A DNA stretch of 64,000 nt from Thermogymnomonas acidicola JCM 13583 (GCF_001316105.1 NZ_BBCP01000001.1:186001-250000), one strand, 5' to 3'. Counted from the stretch's first letter, positions 21,417 through 32,885 are shown. Notes: generated from the sequence alone by a model not told the origin. Translations and numbers: made by a program.

Positions 21417-22873
21417 TCACCTTGACCTCTCTGCGTACGCGTTCTTGGCAATGGTAGGTGAGTACTTCTTCCACCTGTCCACTATCGGCAGCTTCTCCTC
21501 CACCACCTGGTCCATGACGTTCAGGTACCTGAGAATGCGACGACGGAGATATCAGCGTCCCTCACCGCTGAGATGAGATCCCTGTTGGTGTTCGTTGAAT
21601 CTCCGCCGGAAAAGACGCCGGGTATGGACGTCATCCCGTACATGTCGAGTATTGGCTGTCCCTGTGGCGTGAGCCTGAGCTGCCTCATGTACTTCTCACC
21701 CATGAAGGAGTAATCGGTCTCCTGGCCCGTCGCCTCTATGACGTAGTCCGCCTTTATCTCAAGCACCTTGTCCTTCTTTGGCACCGGTTTGGCCCTGCCA
21801 CGGCCCTCCATGACCATCTCGTTCTGCCAGTACCTCACCTTCACGACCCTGCCGTTCTCCTTCACGTACTCGAAGGGCGTGACTTCCCAGATGTAGTGGA
21901 CACCCTCCTCCAACGACTCCTCCATCTCCTCGTCTGCATTGAGGGACGGGTAACCTGGCCTGTCCACCTCCCTCCTCCTGTACATTATGTAGACGTTCTT
22001 GGCCCCCCCGAGCTCAGGGAGGTCCTTGAGGCATCATTGGCAGTGAAGCCGCCACCGATTATCACCACATTCTCGCCAACATCCGGCCTCTCGCCGAAGC
22101 TGACCCTCCTCAGGAACTCTGTGGCGTGCACCACATTGGGCGCGTCGCTCCCTGGCGTGCCGGTCATCCTCGGTTTCTGGTTGCCGACGGCAAGGAATAC
22201 GGCATCGTAGGTGTTCATTATCTCCTCGAAGGATATGTCCCTGCCCACCTCAGTGTTCAGCCTCACCTCCACGCCGTGAGAGAGGATGAAGCCTATTTCC
22301 TTGTCCAGGACGTCCTGTGGCAGCCTGTACCTCGGTATCCCGGTCTTCATGAAGCCGCCCAGTGCGGGCAGCTTCTCGAACACGGTCACCTTGACGCCCT
22401 GTATGGAGAGGTAGTATGCCGCAGTGAGGCCTGCCGGGCCTCCGCCTATGACGGCCACCCTTTTGTTTATGAACTTGCGCCTGGGCACATCTATTATCTT
22501 CGAGTAGTCGTCGAACTTGTCCGCCGCGTACCTCTTCAGGTGCCTTATCGCCAGCGGGCCGCCTGTGTCGAAGAGGACGCATATGTCCTCGCACATGTGC
22601 GTGCAGACCCTGCCTATCACAGCAGGGAATGGAAGGGTCTCGAATATTATCCTCACGGTCTCGGCCGGATCGCCAACTGAAACGTTCCTAATGTAAGCCC
22701 CCTATATCCAGGCTTGCAGGGCATGCCTGCGTGCAGATGTTGCACCCGAGACACCTGGAAGCCTCGGCAACAGCCTCCTCATCTGTGTAGCCCCTGACTG
22801 GTTCAAGCGTGAAACCCTTGAGCCTCTCTGCCGGGTCTTCATGGGTGATCTTCACGCGCTCCAGGTTCAGCAT
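21417..22873 (-). CDS. GltD-like NAD(P)H-dependent flavoprotein oxidoreductase
   Basis: About 485 residues of the family that includes the glutamate synthase small subunit and sulfide dehydrogenase SudA. The N-terminus carries a ferredoxin-like CLGCNICTQAC cluster site and CTHMCEDIC. It then has VAVIGGGPAGLTAAYYL (FAD loop), MKTGIPRYRLP, NVVIIGGGFTANDAS (NAD(P)H loop), and GVFSGGDSTNTN. It normally passes electrons from NAD(P)H to a partner. No large glutamate synthase gene is in view, so the partner is unknown. The frame changes near 21997-22003, 22695 and 21534. The start at 22873 follows a GAGGTGA ribosome site. The downstream neighbour is a TauE/SafE permease, which may hint at sulfur chemistry. 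Confidence 0.75.
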
Positions 22874-22920
22874 AACTAATTCACCTCAGTAATTTCTCTT
22901 CCAGTATTAACATTTGCCCA

Positions 22921-24297
22921 TCACCCAATGATCCTGGGCACCACGATCATTGCGAAGAACAGGTCGAAGAGCACCACCGCGGCTAGGCCTATGTAAAGCG
23001 AGTTCTTCTGCTCTATGAAGGTCGCCAGCGAGAACACAACCACGGTTATGGGGGGGTGAATATGAGCACCCAGAGGCCGAGGGTTATGAAGTAAACGCCG
23101 TCCAGGGAGCTATGCCGGAGAGGATGTGGTTCAGGTATATGTACTTCGAATCAAGGGTGTTGTGGTAGGCTGCCAGCTGGAGGACGGAGAAGCCGTCCGC
23201 TCCGTGCCTCGCAAATATAAGGAGCACCCCGAGCAGGATGAGCGTCACGCTCGTTATCACTCCTGCCCTGAGGACGTAGGAGACCACAGTGTCCCTCTCA
23301 ACCATCAGGTCGTCACCTCCTTCCTCTGGCCCCCTCGTGTTTGATAGGTACAGGCCAAGTATCATCACAATCGCGAACACCACCGATATTATGAACTGGA
23401 TTAATGTGGCTATGCTTATTATGTCCCTTATGTAAAGGCCCTTGAGTACCATCTCAACCCCGAGGAATGAAAGGACGCCGAAGAAGATCCACCTTATGTT
23501 CTTGTTCGTCATCCTCACCAGTATCTTTGCACCTATGAAGGCCCCGGTGAGGACGCCTATGGCAGTTGCAGCGGCTATGAAAACCTGTATGTAGCCCTCG
23601 TACCAGTATATTGAACTGCCTGTGGCGGCAGTTATGCCGATCATGAAGTTGCTTGTGGTTGTGGTCACCTTCATGGGCAGGTTCATGGCCCAGTCCATGC
23701 CCAGCACCTTGAGGGCCCCCCCGCTCCCGATGCCCAGGAGGCCCGATATGGTGCCCGCGAAGAACATGATTATCTCGCCGAGCCACCATCTCACTCCATT
23801 GTAATCTACCCTCTTCTTGAGCCTCGCATCGTAGTAGGATCCAGAGAGCTGGAATACCCTCGTTGTCCAGTCAGGGTCCATCTTCTGGGGGGGTATCTCG
23901 TACTTACCCTTCTTTATGGTGGGTATAAGGGAGAACAGGAGTACAATGCCAAACACTATGTATATGACCCACTGAAGCGAGTGCCTGTATATGTCAACAG
24001 CGAGTATTGAGCCGAAAATGGCGCCAAGCGTCGTTGCGACTTCAAGGCCAACACCCACCTTCACGTTTGTTATCCTGTCCCTGGTGTATGCGCTCGCTGA
24101 GCCCGCTGATGTGGCTATCGTCGACACAAGGCTTGCTCCGGTTGCAAAGATTATGGGAACGCCGTAGAAGATCGTGAGGAGAGGGACAAGCACTGTACCC
24201 CCCCTCCCAGGCCAGTGAGGGAACCGAGGAGACCAGCGAAAATACCACCTGCAACTATGCTGATGAACCTGATGATTGCGCCGATGTAAGTCAGCAT
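22921..24297 (-). CDS. TauE/SafE-family anion permease with C-terminal DUF1634 domain
   Basis: About 458 residues. The N-terminal two thirds form a TauE/SafE unit with eight or so helices; both half repeats carry the glycine-rich signature (GSLTGLGGGTVLVPLL and GLLGIGSGGALKVLGM). The family exports sulfite, sulfoacetate or similar anions. The C-terminal part has three more helices typical of DUF1634, which is often encoded next to TauE/SafE in archaea and appears fused here. Breaks fall at the C7 tract around 24199-24205 and near 23108, where the frame must change to complete the last helices. A TATA-like GTAATTTATC lies upstream of the ATG at 24297. Confidence 0.75.
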
Positions 24298-24506
24298 CAA
24301 CTGGGTATTCCCTGATTAGATAAATTACTTATTACCTGGTTCACACTTTATATGGACTACTGAAAGTTATTCAATACGCTCCCTGTGGCTGTGCACCCAG
24401 AGGTGTTTTTAATTGGATATATTGTAGTTCATTCAATCCTTGGAAGTATACCAACAAGAGAAGCGTTCCAACTTACTAAAACATTTGGGGGGCCAGGGCA
24501 CGTGTG

Positions 24507-24517
24507 AAATATAAATA
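24507..24517 (+). promoter_or_regulatory. TATA box of pdxS
   Basis: AAATATAAATA centred 28 nt before the ATG at 24540. The rest of the 240-base divergent gap shows no gene. Confidence 0.65.
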
Positions 24518-24539
24518 GGGACAGTGGATTAACCACATC

Positions 24540-25562
24540 ATGCCAGTAAACATTGAGGAACTGCGCCATGGCCAGGAGCTCCTCAAGAGGGGGGTTTGCC
24601 AAGATGACCAAGGGTGGCGTCATAATGGACGTCACCAATGCGGAGCAGGCAAGGATAGCAGAGTCCGCAGGCGCTGTGGCGGTTATGGCCCTTGAAAAGG
24701 TGCCTGCCGACATAAGGGCGGCCGGCGGAGTGGCGAGGATGGCTGACCCGGAGAAGATAAAGGAGATTATGGACGCGGTTTCGATACCTGTGATGGCCAA
24801 GGTGAGAATAGGCCACCTGAGCGAGGGATACATCCTGGAGGCCCTCGGTGTGGACATGCTGGATGAGAGTGAGGTGCTGACCCCGGCTGACCCGTTCTTC
24901 CACCTGTACAAGAGGGAGCTGAAGGTGCCGGTTGTGTGTGGGGGGGCCCGGACACTCTCAGAGGCAGTGAGGAGGATATTCGAGGGTGCCGCAATGATAA
25001 GGACGAAGGGGGGGGAGGCAGGAACGGGCAACATAATTGAGGCAGTGAGGCACATACGCCTTGTCAACGAGGGAATATCCGTTCTTTCGGAGATGTCCAG
25101 TGATGAAATCTCCAGGGTGGCCGAGAACATTGCATCTTCTTACAGCAAGCTGCGCAGGGAGGTCTCGAAGGAGCTGCTGGGGGGACGAGGACAAGCTATC
25201 CCTCTCCAGGGTCTATTACGGCCTTGACTACGACAGGATCGTGAAGGAAATCCTCTCCATACTGAAGGAGATAAAGAGGCTGAGGAGGTTGCCGGTGGTC
25301 AACTTCGCGGCTGGGGGGCGTTGCAACGCCAGCGGACGGTGCCCTGATGATGAAGCTGGGCGTCGATGGCGTGTTCGTGGGGAGCGGTATATTCAAGAGC
25401 CCCCCCAACCCGGAGAAGATGGCCAGCGCAATAGTGGAGGCTGTGGAGAACTTCGAGGACTACAAGATGATAGGCGAGGTCTCGAAGGGACTCTCCGGAA
25501 TGCGTGGCACGGACATCTCCACAATACCGCAGGAAATGAGGTTGCAGGAGAGAGGATGGTAA
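24540..25562 (+). CDS. pdxS: Pyridoxal 5'-phosphate synthase subunit PdxS
   Basis: About 340 residues of the TIM-barrel synthase that makes PLP from ribose 5-phosphate, glyceraldehyde 3-phosphate and ammonia. Seen: [33 protein letters not shown] (catalytic lysine), [27 protein letters not shown]...EAGTGN, and NFAAGG...[14 protein letters not shown]. The gene is broken at tracts 24588-24593, 25180-25185 and 25314-25319, each apparently one base too long. In VCGGAR and KGGEAG the tracts add a residue in frame. The PdxT glutaminase partner is not encoded nearby. The stop overlaps the next start in ATGGTAA. Confidence 0.92.
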
Positions 25563-26289
25563 ACGACCCCTGATCTGCTCACATCCCTGGTCACCGTAGC
25601 GCTGCTCGCAGCGCTGTTCATACTGTCCCTGAAACTGAGCATCTTCGACCTCAAGGGTAGCGTTGCAGCGCTCCTGGTCGGCCTCATAGTCGGTTTCCTG
25701 GGATCAATAAGGTGGCTCATACTGCTGATAGTGTTCGCAGTGTCTTCTCACTTCGCTACCAGGGCTTACATGGAATACAAGACGAAGAATAACCTGCAGG
25801 AGGGCGCACATGGGGGGAGAGGAGGGGGTCAAACGTATTCTACGCAGCCCTGGTTGGAACGGTCTTAACACTCTTCAACTTCCTGAGGCCAGCCCACCTC
25901 CCCCCCTATTTCACCCTCTTTGCCATCTCGCTGTCAGTGGTGAACGCTGATACGTTTGCAAGCGAAATAGGCGTTATAGACAGGAACGTCTACATGATAA
26001 CGAACTTCAAGAGGACAGTGCCCGGCGTCAATGGCGGCGTATCCCTGACCGGGGAAATGGCAGCGCTCGGGGGTTCCCTCATTGTAGGCATAGCTACCTC
26101 ATCCTGGTTCCAGGCAGGCCAAACCCAGCTTACTTTGCGGCTGTTGTCCTGATGGGCTTCCTGGGGGGGTGCCAGATAGACAGTGTCCTTGGAGCAACCC
26201 TGGAAAACCGTGAAAAGCTCACTAAGGGGGAGGTCAACCTTATATCCTCACTCCTCCCTGTCATCATATCTGCACTGATATTCTACTGA
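25556..26289 (+). CDS. DUF92 integral membrane protein
   Basis: About 244 residues with six or seven hydrophobic helices. The conserved DUF92 features are visible: the first-helix block ending [16 protein letters not shown], the RRWSNVFYA-like stretch after frame repair, ADTFASEIG, and [11 protein letters not shown] with an [17 protein letters not shown] tail. Some members are phytyl-phosphate kinases; in archaea a polyprenyl-phosphate role is likely but unproven. The start ATG 25556 overlaps the PdxS stop. Frame breaks occur near 25568 (an extra C), 25817-25828 and 26118. The link to PdxS is only positional. Confidence 0.7.
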
Positions 26290-26291
26290 AC

Positions 26292-26916
26292 TCAGGTCAC
26301 CTGTGCCAGGTGTTCTGCATCCAGGGCTTCCCTGAAGTTGCTGAACCTGGCCCTCCTCATGAGGTGGAACTGGAAACCCTTGTTCTCCTCCATGATCGAC
26401 CTGGCGTCCTCGAGGAACCTTTCCCTGGGCAGGACAATGTCGCAGTTCACGCCTGCCTCTGCCCTTGAGATCCAGAGCCTCCTGGACCTGGACATGGAGA
26501 GTGAGCCGCACATGCTGAACCTGTAGCCAGGTGAGAGCCCGAGCATGGAGCCCTCCGATGCGATCACCACGTCACCCAGCATGGCTATTTCGTAACCCTC
26601 GTTTATTGCGTCACCGTTGACAATGGTGAACACAGGTTTGTCAAGCCCTATCAGGAGAGATACGAAGGCCCTTATGGCACCCAGATCCACCGACTTCCCC
26701 CACTGTATGCCCCCTCAAAAAGATGCTGTTCATTCCTGTAAGCGCAAGGGCCCTGACGTCACTGTCGACCGAAGCGATCCCGAGGACAGATATGGCCTCT
26801 TTTATTGCATTCTCACTTGCGATGCCTGCGGTATTGCTCCTGAAAACGACTATCCCGATGCTTCCCTCTCTCCAAAAAGAGATGTCGTGGTATCCCACGA
26901 CCCTAACGTCACTCAT
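26292..26916 (-). CDS. Enoyl-CoA hydratase/isomerase family (crotonase) protein
   Basis: About 207 residues, short for a crotonase. Recognisable elements are IGIVVFRSN, VRALALTGMNSIFLRG, the segment KPVFTIVNGDAINEGYEIAM forming the oxyanion-hole region, VVIASEGSMLGLSPGY, and a C-terminal helix. The usual catalytic glutamates are not obvious, so the reaction is not assigned. The frame changes at the tract near 26697-26710. The ATG at 26916 overlaps the end of the cytochrome b gene by 8 bases (CCATGAGTGA), suggesting translational coupling, although a link to respiration is not apparent. Confidence 0.6.
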
Positions 26917-28588
26917 GGTAGTTCGCAGCCCTGTAGATCCTGAGGACTATGCCCGCAAGTATCAGGAGCACGCCTAGTCCTATGCCAAACTCGGACTCGT
27001 TGGGGGGGACATATGTCGGGTTCAGGCCTGATATGACGTAAGCTATGGCTATCATCGCTATCGCTATGATCGATGTGAGTGCGATGGCTGTGTTCTGGCT
27101 CATGTAGTGTACGTTCTTTGGCTTCTTTACGGTCTCCCCCCCCATTGCCATCTCAATCTTCTGCGAGACGTCAGCGCTCTTCATCGTACCGACTGCTGCA
27201 AAGACGGTCACTCCGCCGGTGAAGATCGAGCTGACCAGGTTCAGGCCATCAGAGTGTGCGAGGAAAGCGAGAAGTTCTGGGCGAACTCAAATATGCCCAC
27301 AGACATGATCATTGCGAATATTATGAACGAGGCCAGCATGCTCCTGGCTCCTACCCTCAGCCTACCCTTCTTGTAGAGCCTGCCAAGGGCCAGCATTCCT
27401 CCAACGACTAGGACGAACGGAGGCACAACGACTGCGGCAGTCTCCCAGCCAGGGATCTCCACACCGGCGCAAGAGCACCCCCCCAGAGTGACAGTATCAC
27501 AAGGTAGATGATACCTAGTATGCCGAAGGCTGTTACAACTGGCCTGGCAAGCGGGTGGAGGTCGTTGCTGTTGTCTATGAACGGTATTATTATGAAGTAG
27601 ATGAGAGGGATCACTGCAAACGTGATCGTGGCAGCCAGGGCCTCAAGGCCACCGAATGCGTGAACATCTCGAAGTCCACTGCCTTGTAGACGAATAGCAG
27701 GAACCATGGTGGGTACGGGGGCACGAAGGATGCGAGTGAACTGCTGGGCGATACCTGCGGGAATGGTGAAAAGAGTGCAGGTACATTTGGAAGCAGTGCC
27801 ACAACTGATGGTATGAGGATTATGATGCCGAACGTCATCAGAGCAAGCTGCACAGTGAACGCCAGGTTGTAAGGGCTCCAGGGCTTGTATGTGGGCTTCT
27901 CCTCGTCTATGGCAGGTGCCTGTACTTCGATTCCTTGTTGGAGGGCATCATTCCGTTTGCCTCTGCCATGAAGAAGTGGAAGCCAAACAGCAGGCCCACC
28001 AGAGCGGCCAAAATTATGTGCCATCCCAGCATCCTTATGAAGAGGCCTGTTGTGGTGCCGTTTCCAAAGAAGACGTTCTCAAGCCAGGGGGGGCCTATGA
28101 CTGGCACAGAGAGTGCAATGCCCCTGCCCACGTCCGTGGCATCCACTGAGAGCACGTCCCCCGTCATGGAGTAGCCGAAGTAACCCACGCCAACGGTCAG
28201 GAGGAGGAGTATGACGCCGGTGATCCACTGCAGCTGCCTTGCTTCTTGTAGGCGCCCATGAAGTAGTTCCTGAACATGTGTATGTAGACAAGTGCTATCA
28301 TCGCGTATGCACCGTAGAGGTGCGTTGTGAGGAGCAGGGACCGAATGGCACCTCGTTTATGATCGTCTCAGTGGTAGCGTATGCGTTTGCCGGGTTATAG
28401 TAGAGAAGGAGGAGCAGGCCGGTTATGACTTGGTAAATGAAGGCGATCGAGACAAGCGCGCCTGTCCAGTAAAGGAAGCCCCCCTTCTTCCTCATGTAGT
28501 CAGGTACGCGCCTAAGCGGGAGGTCCTGTATGTGGAGCGGGTCCTTGCCAAGTATGGTTTCACTAATTCCTCTCTTGGGTATGTCCAT
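26909..28588 (-). CDS. Cytochrome b of a Rieske/cytochrome b complex
   Basis: About 559 residues and roughly 12-13 helices, against about 8 in bc1-type cytochrome b. Two haem-ligating histidine pairs with 13 residues between are visible: H in THLYGAYAMIALVYIH and H in WHIILAALVGLLFGFH. The quinol-site PEWY position reads PPWF within VPPYPPWFLLFVYKA, in sequence with no G/C tract at the motif itself. A C-terminal extension of about five helices follows. Frame changes occur near 28340, 28242, 27912, 27660, 27478 and 27272. The start follows GAGGTGA. It is coupled to the upstream Rieske gene, forming a quinol-oxidising complex with no cytochrome c1 gene in view. Confidence 0.8.
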
Positions 28589-28601
28589 CTATCGATTCAC
28601 C

Positions 28602-29373
28602 TCACGAAGACGGGGGGGTTCCCAGGTCAGTGACCGTTGTGGTTGTCGTACCCACCGGAAACGGAGTGCCGCCACTCAGGTCTGAGGGCTTGCCGTATAT
28701 TGTTGGCCCAACCATTGATTTCACGTAAAGGGTATCACTCACAGGGTCCCACTCAAGCACTACGTTGGGCAAAGGCTTGGCCGTGGGCCCGGTCACCACG
28801 CAAAGCCGTGCAGTGGGTCGTATGTGCTACCGTGGCAGTTGCAGTGTATCAGGCCGTTCTTGTATGTGTTCACCAGGCCGGGGGGGTGTCCCGGGATGGG
28901 CGTACCCGGTGTGTAATAATGTATGATTGGTGGCACGCAGCCGAGGTGCTCGCAGATTGCACTTGATGCAACGATGTTCTGGTCTGGCCCCCACGCCGTG
29001 CTGACATGAACTTCGCACCCGTCGCAGGTATGGTCACCTCCGTGCTCTCGATCTTTATGGGCTTCCCGCTGGCATCTGCCAGCTTAAGCAGGAAATTTGG
29101 CTCACCCTGGAGCGGGTAATCAAAGACGAATATGCTGGGTGAGTTTGTCGGGAAGTCTGCTGTCTTCAGAGGTACAGGGATGGAGCTGGTTGAATTCGGA
29201 GGCACCCAGTAGAGCTGCATCGTCGGGAACGAGGTTATGCCAGCCACCGGTGTCTTCACGTTCTGCAGCACTGCCTTAACAGCTCCGCCTGCCGCTGCAA
29301 TCACGGATACAGCAACCATTACCTTGAGAAAATTCCTCTTGCCCTCGTCAACAGGTTCATCATCCGACGGCAT
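28602..29373 (-). CDS. Rieske iron-sulfur protein
   Basis: About 256 residues. The N-terminus has a basic KRNFLK motif followed by a hydrophobic segment VMVAVSVIAAAGGAV, a membrane anchor or Tat-like signal with KR in place of RR. The 2Fe-2S site reads CEHLGC and CNCHGS: Cys and His ligands are intact, with Asn where Pro is usual in the second motif. The protein is exposed outside and passes electrons from quinol beside the cytochrome b encoded 13 bases downstream. Frame breaks lie near 28990 and 28802. A TATA-like TTATTATAAGT lies about 28 nt before the ATG. Confidence 0.85.
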
Positions 29374-29499
29374 CGTCTAGAGATTGTAACACTACTTATA
29401 ATAATTTTCCAGATTGTGCCTTGCCCGACTATGGAGCGCAACGGGGGGGGCAGGCCAGGGCTGGAGCACTTTCTCCCCCCCTCCTATCACAGGCAAAGG

Positions 29500-29510
29500 T
29501 ATTTTAAAAG
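29500..29510 (+). promoter_or_regulatory. TATA box of the tRNA-Val gene
   Basis: TATTTTAAAAG centred about 31 nt before the mature 5' end of the tRNA, the usual archaeal spacing with a short leader. Confidence 0.6.
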
Positions 29511-29535
29511 CATAACTATGCAGCATCCAGGTAAA

Positions 29536-29608
<73 letters not shown>

Positions 29609-29630
29609 TTGGGTTCACTGGTCTCAGTTT

Positions 29631-30646
29631 CTAATCAAAGGTACCGAACCTTCCAGGTGGCTTGGCGAAGAAGAGGTTCTCCATAACTGAATCCCTAGGC
29701 AGTGAGCTTATCCTGTCATCCAGTTCCCTAAGGAACCTGTCCCTGGTGGCTCTATCCACATCCAGGCCGAGGTTCTGCATCATCCTCATGAGACCACCAA
29801 CGGCCACCTGGTAGCCGTAAAAGTAATGCAGTGCCCTTCCGACCCTCTTCCTTATCTTCTTCAGGTAGGCCTCTCCGGCAAGCATAGTACCGCCCAGGAC
29901 ACTCACGTCTCCGCTTCCTTGCACCCCCCCGGAGGAGTGCAGTAGCGACGCTATGTATCCAGAGGCCTCCTCGAGCACCTTGTCAGCCTCCCTGTTCCCC
30001 CCCATCCTGGCGATGTCCACAAGGCCCGGGGGCAAGAGCAGCTATCCTTCTCTTAGAAAAGTTCCTCTGGGCCTCCGATATGGCGTCCCTCAGTGGCAGG
30101 CCATAGTGGCCCTCGACGAGCCTCACGAAGTCCCGGCTCTCCATTATCCCGTCTGCCTCCCTGGTCGCCAGGTTAAGTGCCCTCAGGCCGAACCAGTACC
30201 CGGAGGCCTCGTCACCGCACAGCCAGCCCCCCCAACCTGCGAGCCTTTTGAGCTCCCCATCCTTTTGCACAAAGCAGACGCTGCCTGTGCCACCGGCGAA
30301 GACAAAACCGTCGCTGCTCATGTTGGCCAGGAAGTACGCGGCTGACCCGTCATTCTCGACAATGAAAGGCCTTCCTCCTGAGACCCTGCTGCATATCCTT
30401 TTCCCTGTCTCCGTGTCCTTCTGGGAATCACCAACACCCGCGAGGCCGAAATAAAAATGCCTGACCGGATTCGAACTAATACCGGCCATTTCCAGGGCCT
30501 TTAATATGTTCTGTACTGCAACCTCTTCCGGAACGCTCGTGAAGTTAGACGGCCCGGATACGCCGCATGAGACTATGCTGTCCTCAGATTCGTCATAGAG
30601 AATGGCAACGGTTTTTGTGGCCCCCGCCATCCACAGAAACAAGCAT
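29631..30646 (-). CDS. BadF/BadG/BcrA/BcrD-type ATPase, N-acetylglucosamine kinase-like
   Basis: About 338 residues of the ASKHA fold. The phosphate-1 loop reads VDGGATKT once the C/G tract at 30621-30625 is shortened by one, which also selects the ATG at 30646. Further on are NDGSAAYFLA, FVFAGGTGS (phosphate-2) and WGGWLCGDEASGYWFG, the sugar-kinase form seen in GlcNAc kinase-like members, and VLGGTMLAGEAY. It probably phosphorylates an amino sugar. A frame break at 30027-30031 and the tract at 29998-30004 disturb the middle. It converges with tRNA-Val. A TATA-like AATAAACAC lies about 25 nt upstream of the ATG. Confidence 0.7.
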
Positions 30647-30682
30647 GGGGGGGTGGGTAAGGTATAGTGTTTATTGATTTTT

Positions 30683-31190
30683 TCACTTCTGGACAACGAG
30701 GCTCACATGGGTCAGTGCATTCAGGTTCGTGTACTCATTCTCAACCACAATGGTCAGGTTGTACGTCCCGTTGGAGGCAAAGGCGTAAGCCTCAGGGTTG
30801 ACACTGAAAGTGAGTATGTACGAGTAGCTGTCTGGAGCCCTCAGTGGGACCGAGGAGGACTTGGGGGGGTAGATCGTTGTGGATGTGGACGATGTCAGGT
30901 TTATCAGCTGAGTCACGGTGAAGTTTCCTGAGCCGTTTGCCTGCGCCTCTATCGCTGGCGGAAGGTCGTAGATGTAAACTGTTGCGTCGGTGGTCGTGAA
31001 GTTGACCGTTATGTTGAAAGTGTCCTTGTAGTCTGTGCTGTTGATCGTGATATTGGTGGGGGCTAACTGCAGTGATGTTGAGCACTTGCTGCTGTGAGCT
31101 GTAGTTGATGGCTGAGGCAGCGGCATGCCCTATTCCTATACCCACGGCCACCACAACAATAGCCAGAATGGCAGCCAACCATCCCTTCAA
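30683..31190 (-). CDS. Secreted or membrane-anchored protein rich in glycosylation sequons
   Basis: About 168 residues starting at TTG 31190. An N-terminal hydrophobic segment, AAILAIVVVAVGIGIG, acts as a signal or anchor. The rest is a Thr/Asn/Ser-rich beta-type ectodomain with about eight N-x-S/T sites (NIT, NST, NFT, NLT and others), so it is likely exposed and glycosylated. YSYILTFSVNP and YNLTIVVENEY give alternating strands like an Ig fold. A frame change occurs near 31066. I do not recognise a family. It lies between an amino-sugar kinase and a glycosyltransferase, which fits a surface-glycan locus. Confidence 0.5.
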
Positions 31191-31287
31191 TCACACCACC
31201 TCAGCGTCTCATTCGGAATGCGGCCCTGCATCGTGATCTGGACATGATTGAAAAAGTGGTTAAAAAATTTCTCCACCCCCCCGCATC

Positions 31288-32685
31288 TCACATAGGCTTC
31301 CTGATCACGTGGAAAGAATCCTTCTTCTTCACGAAGTCTGCGATTGCATGGGCAGCCGCCACCGCCTCGACGCCGCCGGATATGTATATGAGCGGAATCA
31401 CCAGGGCGTTGTACCACCACTCTATCCTCATGTGCTTCGTGACGTACCTGTTGATCCTGAAGCCTTCCAGGTACATCCACAGCTGGTACGCCATAGTGAA
31501 CGCCCACAGAGGCACGAGCCACGGTATGTCAGGCACAACCTGGACACCGAACAGCATGGAGGCCACAACCACTATGACCGCATACTGGAAAGGACTCACA
31601 GCGTAGGATATTGTGTAGAGCACCATGGGTATCTTGACCTTGGGCCTCAGCTTGTTCGAGAATACAAGCTGCAGGAAACCGGAGTACCAGCGCCTCCTCT
31701 GTTTTATGAAGTCGTAGATCGTTGGAGGCGAGGCCCCCGTAGACAAAGGAGTTGAGGAACTTGCTCTTTCCAGGGTATAACTGTGAGAATACCAGGCCAA
31801 AGTAAGAGTCTTCGAGCCTGTTGACACCGAAGTCCCACCCGATCCTGTTCTCCACAGACGACCTCACAAGGAGGTGTTCACCGTGCAGTCCGGCCAGGGG
31901 CCTACCCAGTATGCCGGTGAAGAAGTGGAACCTGGTCAGGTCGTCAGAGGGCCTTATAGAATCAGCGACCCTTGCTATCCATGACTTTGAGAGGTCGTAT
32001 GGGAAGCTCAGGACACCCTGTGCCAGGTGATAACTTACTCCGTCGTCCTCGCTTATGAACTGCGCTATGGACTTTATGGTATCTGCCCCCCCAACAGCGG
32101 TGTCGTCGTCGAGGTGGTATATGAACACATCGTCCCTGGCCAGCCCCCCCTCTCTTTCCCTTACAATCCTTGCGTATTCCAGTGCCCTGGCCTTATTCTT
32201 TGCCCCCCCGTTCCTGCACCTGAACCCTGAAGGCACGGTGACAAGGTTGATCGAATCCCCCCCGAAAGTCCTGAGGAGCGTCGGAATTCCCTCTGATCCC
32301 TCATCCACGACCACATCGATCCTGAACCTATCCAGGTGGAGCGGCGCGAATGTGAGGATCGACTGTATCACCCTGGAAAGTGCGGGGAGCACATCCATGC
32401 TCCCGACGGATGGTATGGTGAACACCACCAGTTTCGAGACCCTACCTTCGAACCTCGGTGTGGCATAGCGGCTCGCACCGAATGCCCCCCCCACGGTTCC
32501 TATGACAGCGGCAGGGAAGTAGAGGGACCATATGAACCCTACAAAGTAGCTCCCCCCCTACCTATGAAAGCGTGCTGAACGGAGTAGTAGAGCACAGGGA
32601 CACTTACCAGGAAGATTATGAGGAGGTGTAGCATGTTCCCCCCCTTCTTGAAGTCCCTGTTCCCTCTCCTTCTATTACCAAACAT
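31288..32685 (-). CDS. Processive-type membrane glycosyltransferase, family 2
   Basis: About 465 residues. Two N-terminal helices are followed by a GT-A domain and a C-terminal set of about four helices. The catalytic features of cellulose- or hyaluronan-synthase-like enzymes are clear: DVVVDEGSEG, the DxD motif in YHLDDDTAVGG, the catalytic base in NRLEDSYFGLVF, and Q-x-x-RW as KQRRRWYSGF. It would extrude or attach a polysaccharide at the membrane from a nucleotide sugar. Frame breaks lie near 32552 (C7 tract) and 31733. The start at ATG 32685 is preferred; a TTG at 32727 is also in frame. A TATA-like GCATAAATTG lies upstream. Confidence 0.75.
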
Positions 32686-32851
32686 CTCTCCGGTCGATGT
32701 CTTTGATTCGGAGGTTATTAATAACAATTTATGCCTAGGTGGTGATATAATCCAAACTGTGTATATGTCACGATAAATTATTTTTAGTTTAATTTTTATA
32801 CATTTCCCGAGGTTACCACAGCCCTTCTCCTGTTTTTACACATTGAAAAAG

Positions 32852-32860
32852 TATTTTATT
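32852..32860 (+). promoter_or_regulatory. TATA-like element of the deaminase gene
   Basis: TATTTTATT about 30 nt before the TTG at 32886. The 200-base AT-rich divergent gap upstream shows no other gene. Confidence 0.45.
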
Positions 32861-32885
32861 GGGAAGAATTACAGGCTAGATCGAG

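Noticed and set aside
21417-22873. Bona fide glutamate synthase small subunit (gltD)
   Set aside because: The fold is right, but no large subunit is in view and the same fold serves sulfide dehydrogenase and other enzymes; only the family is given.
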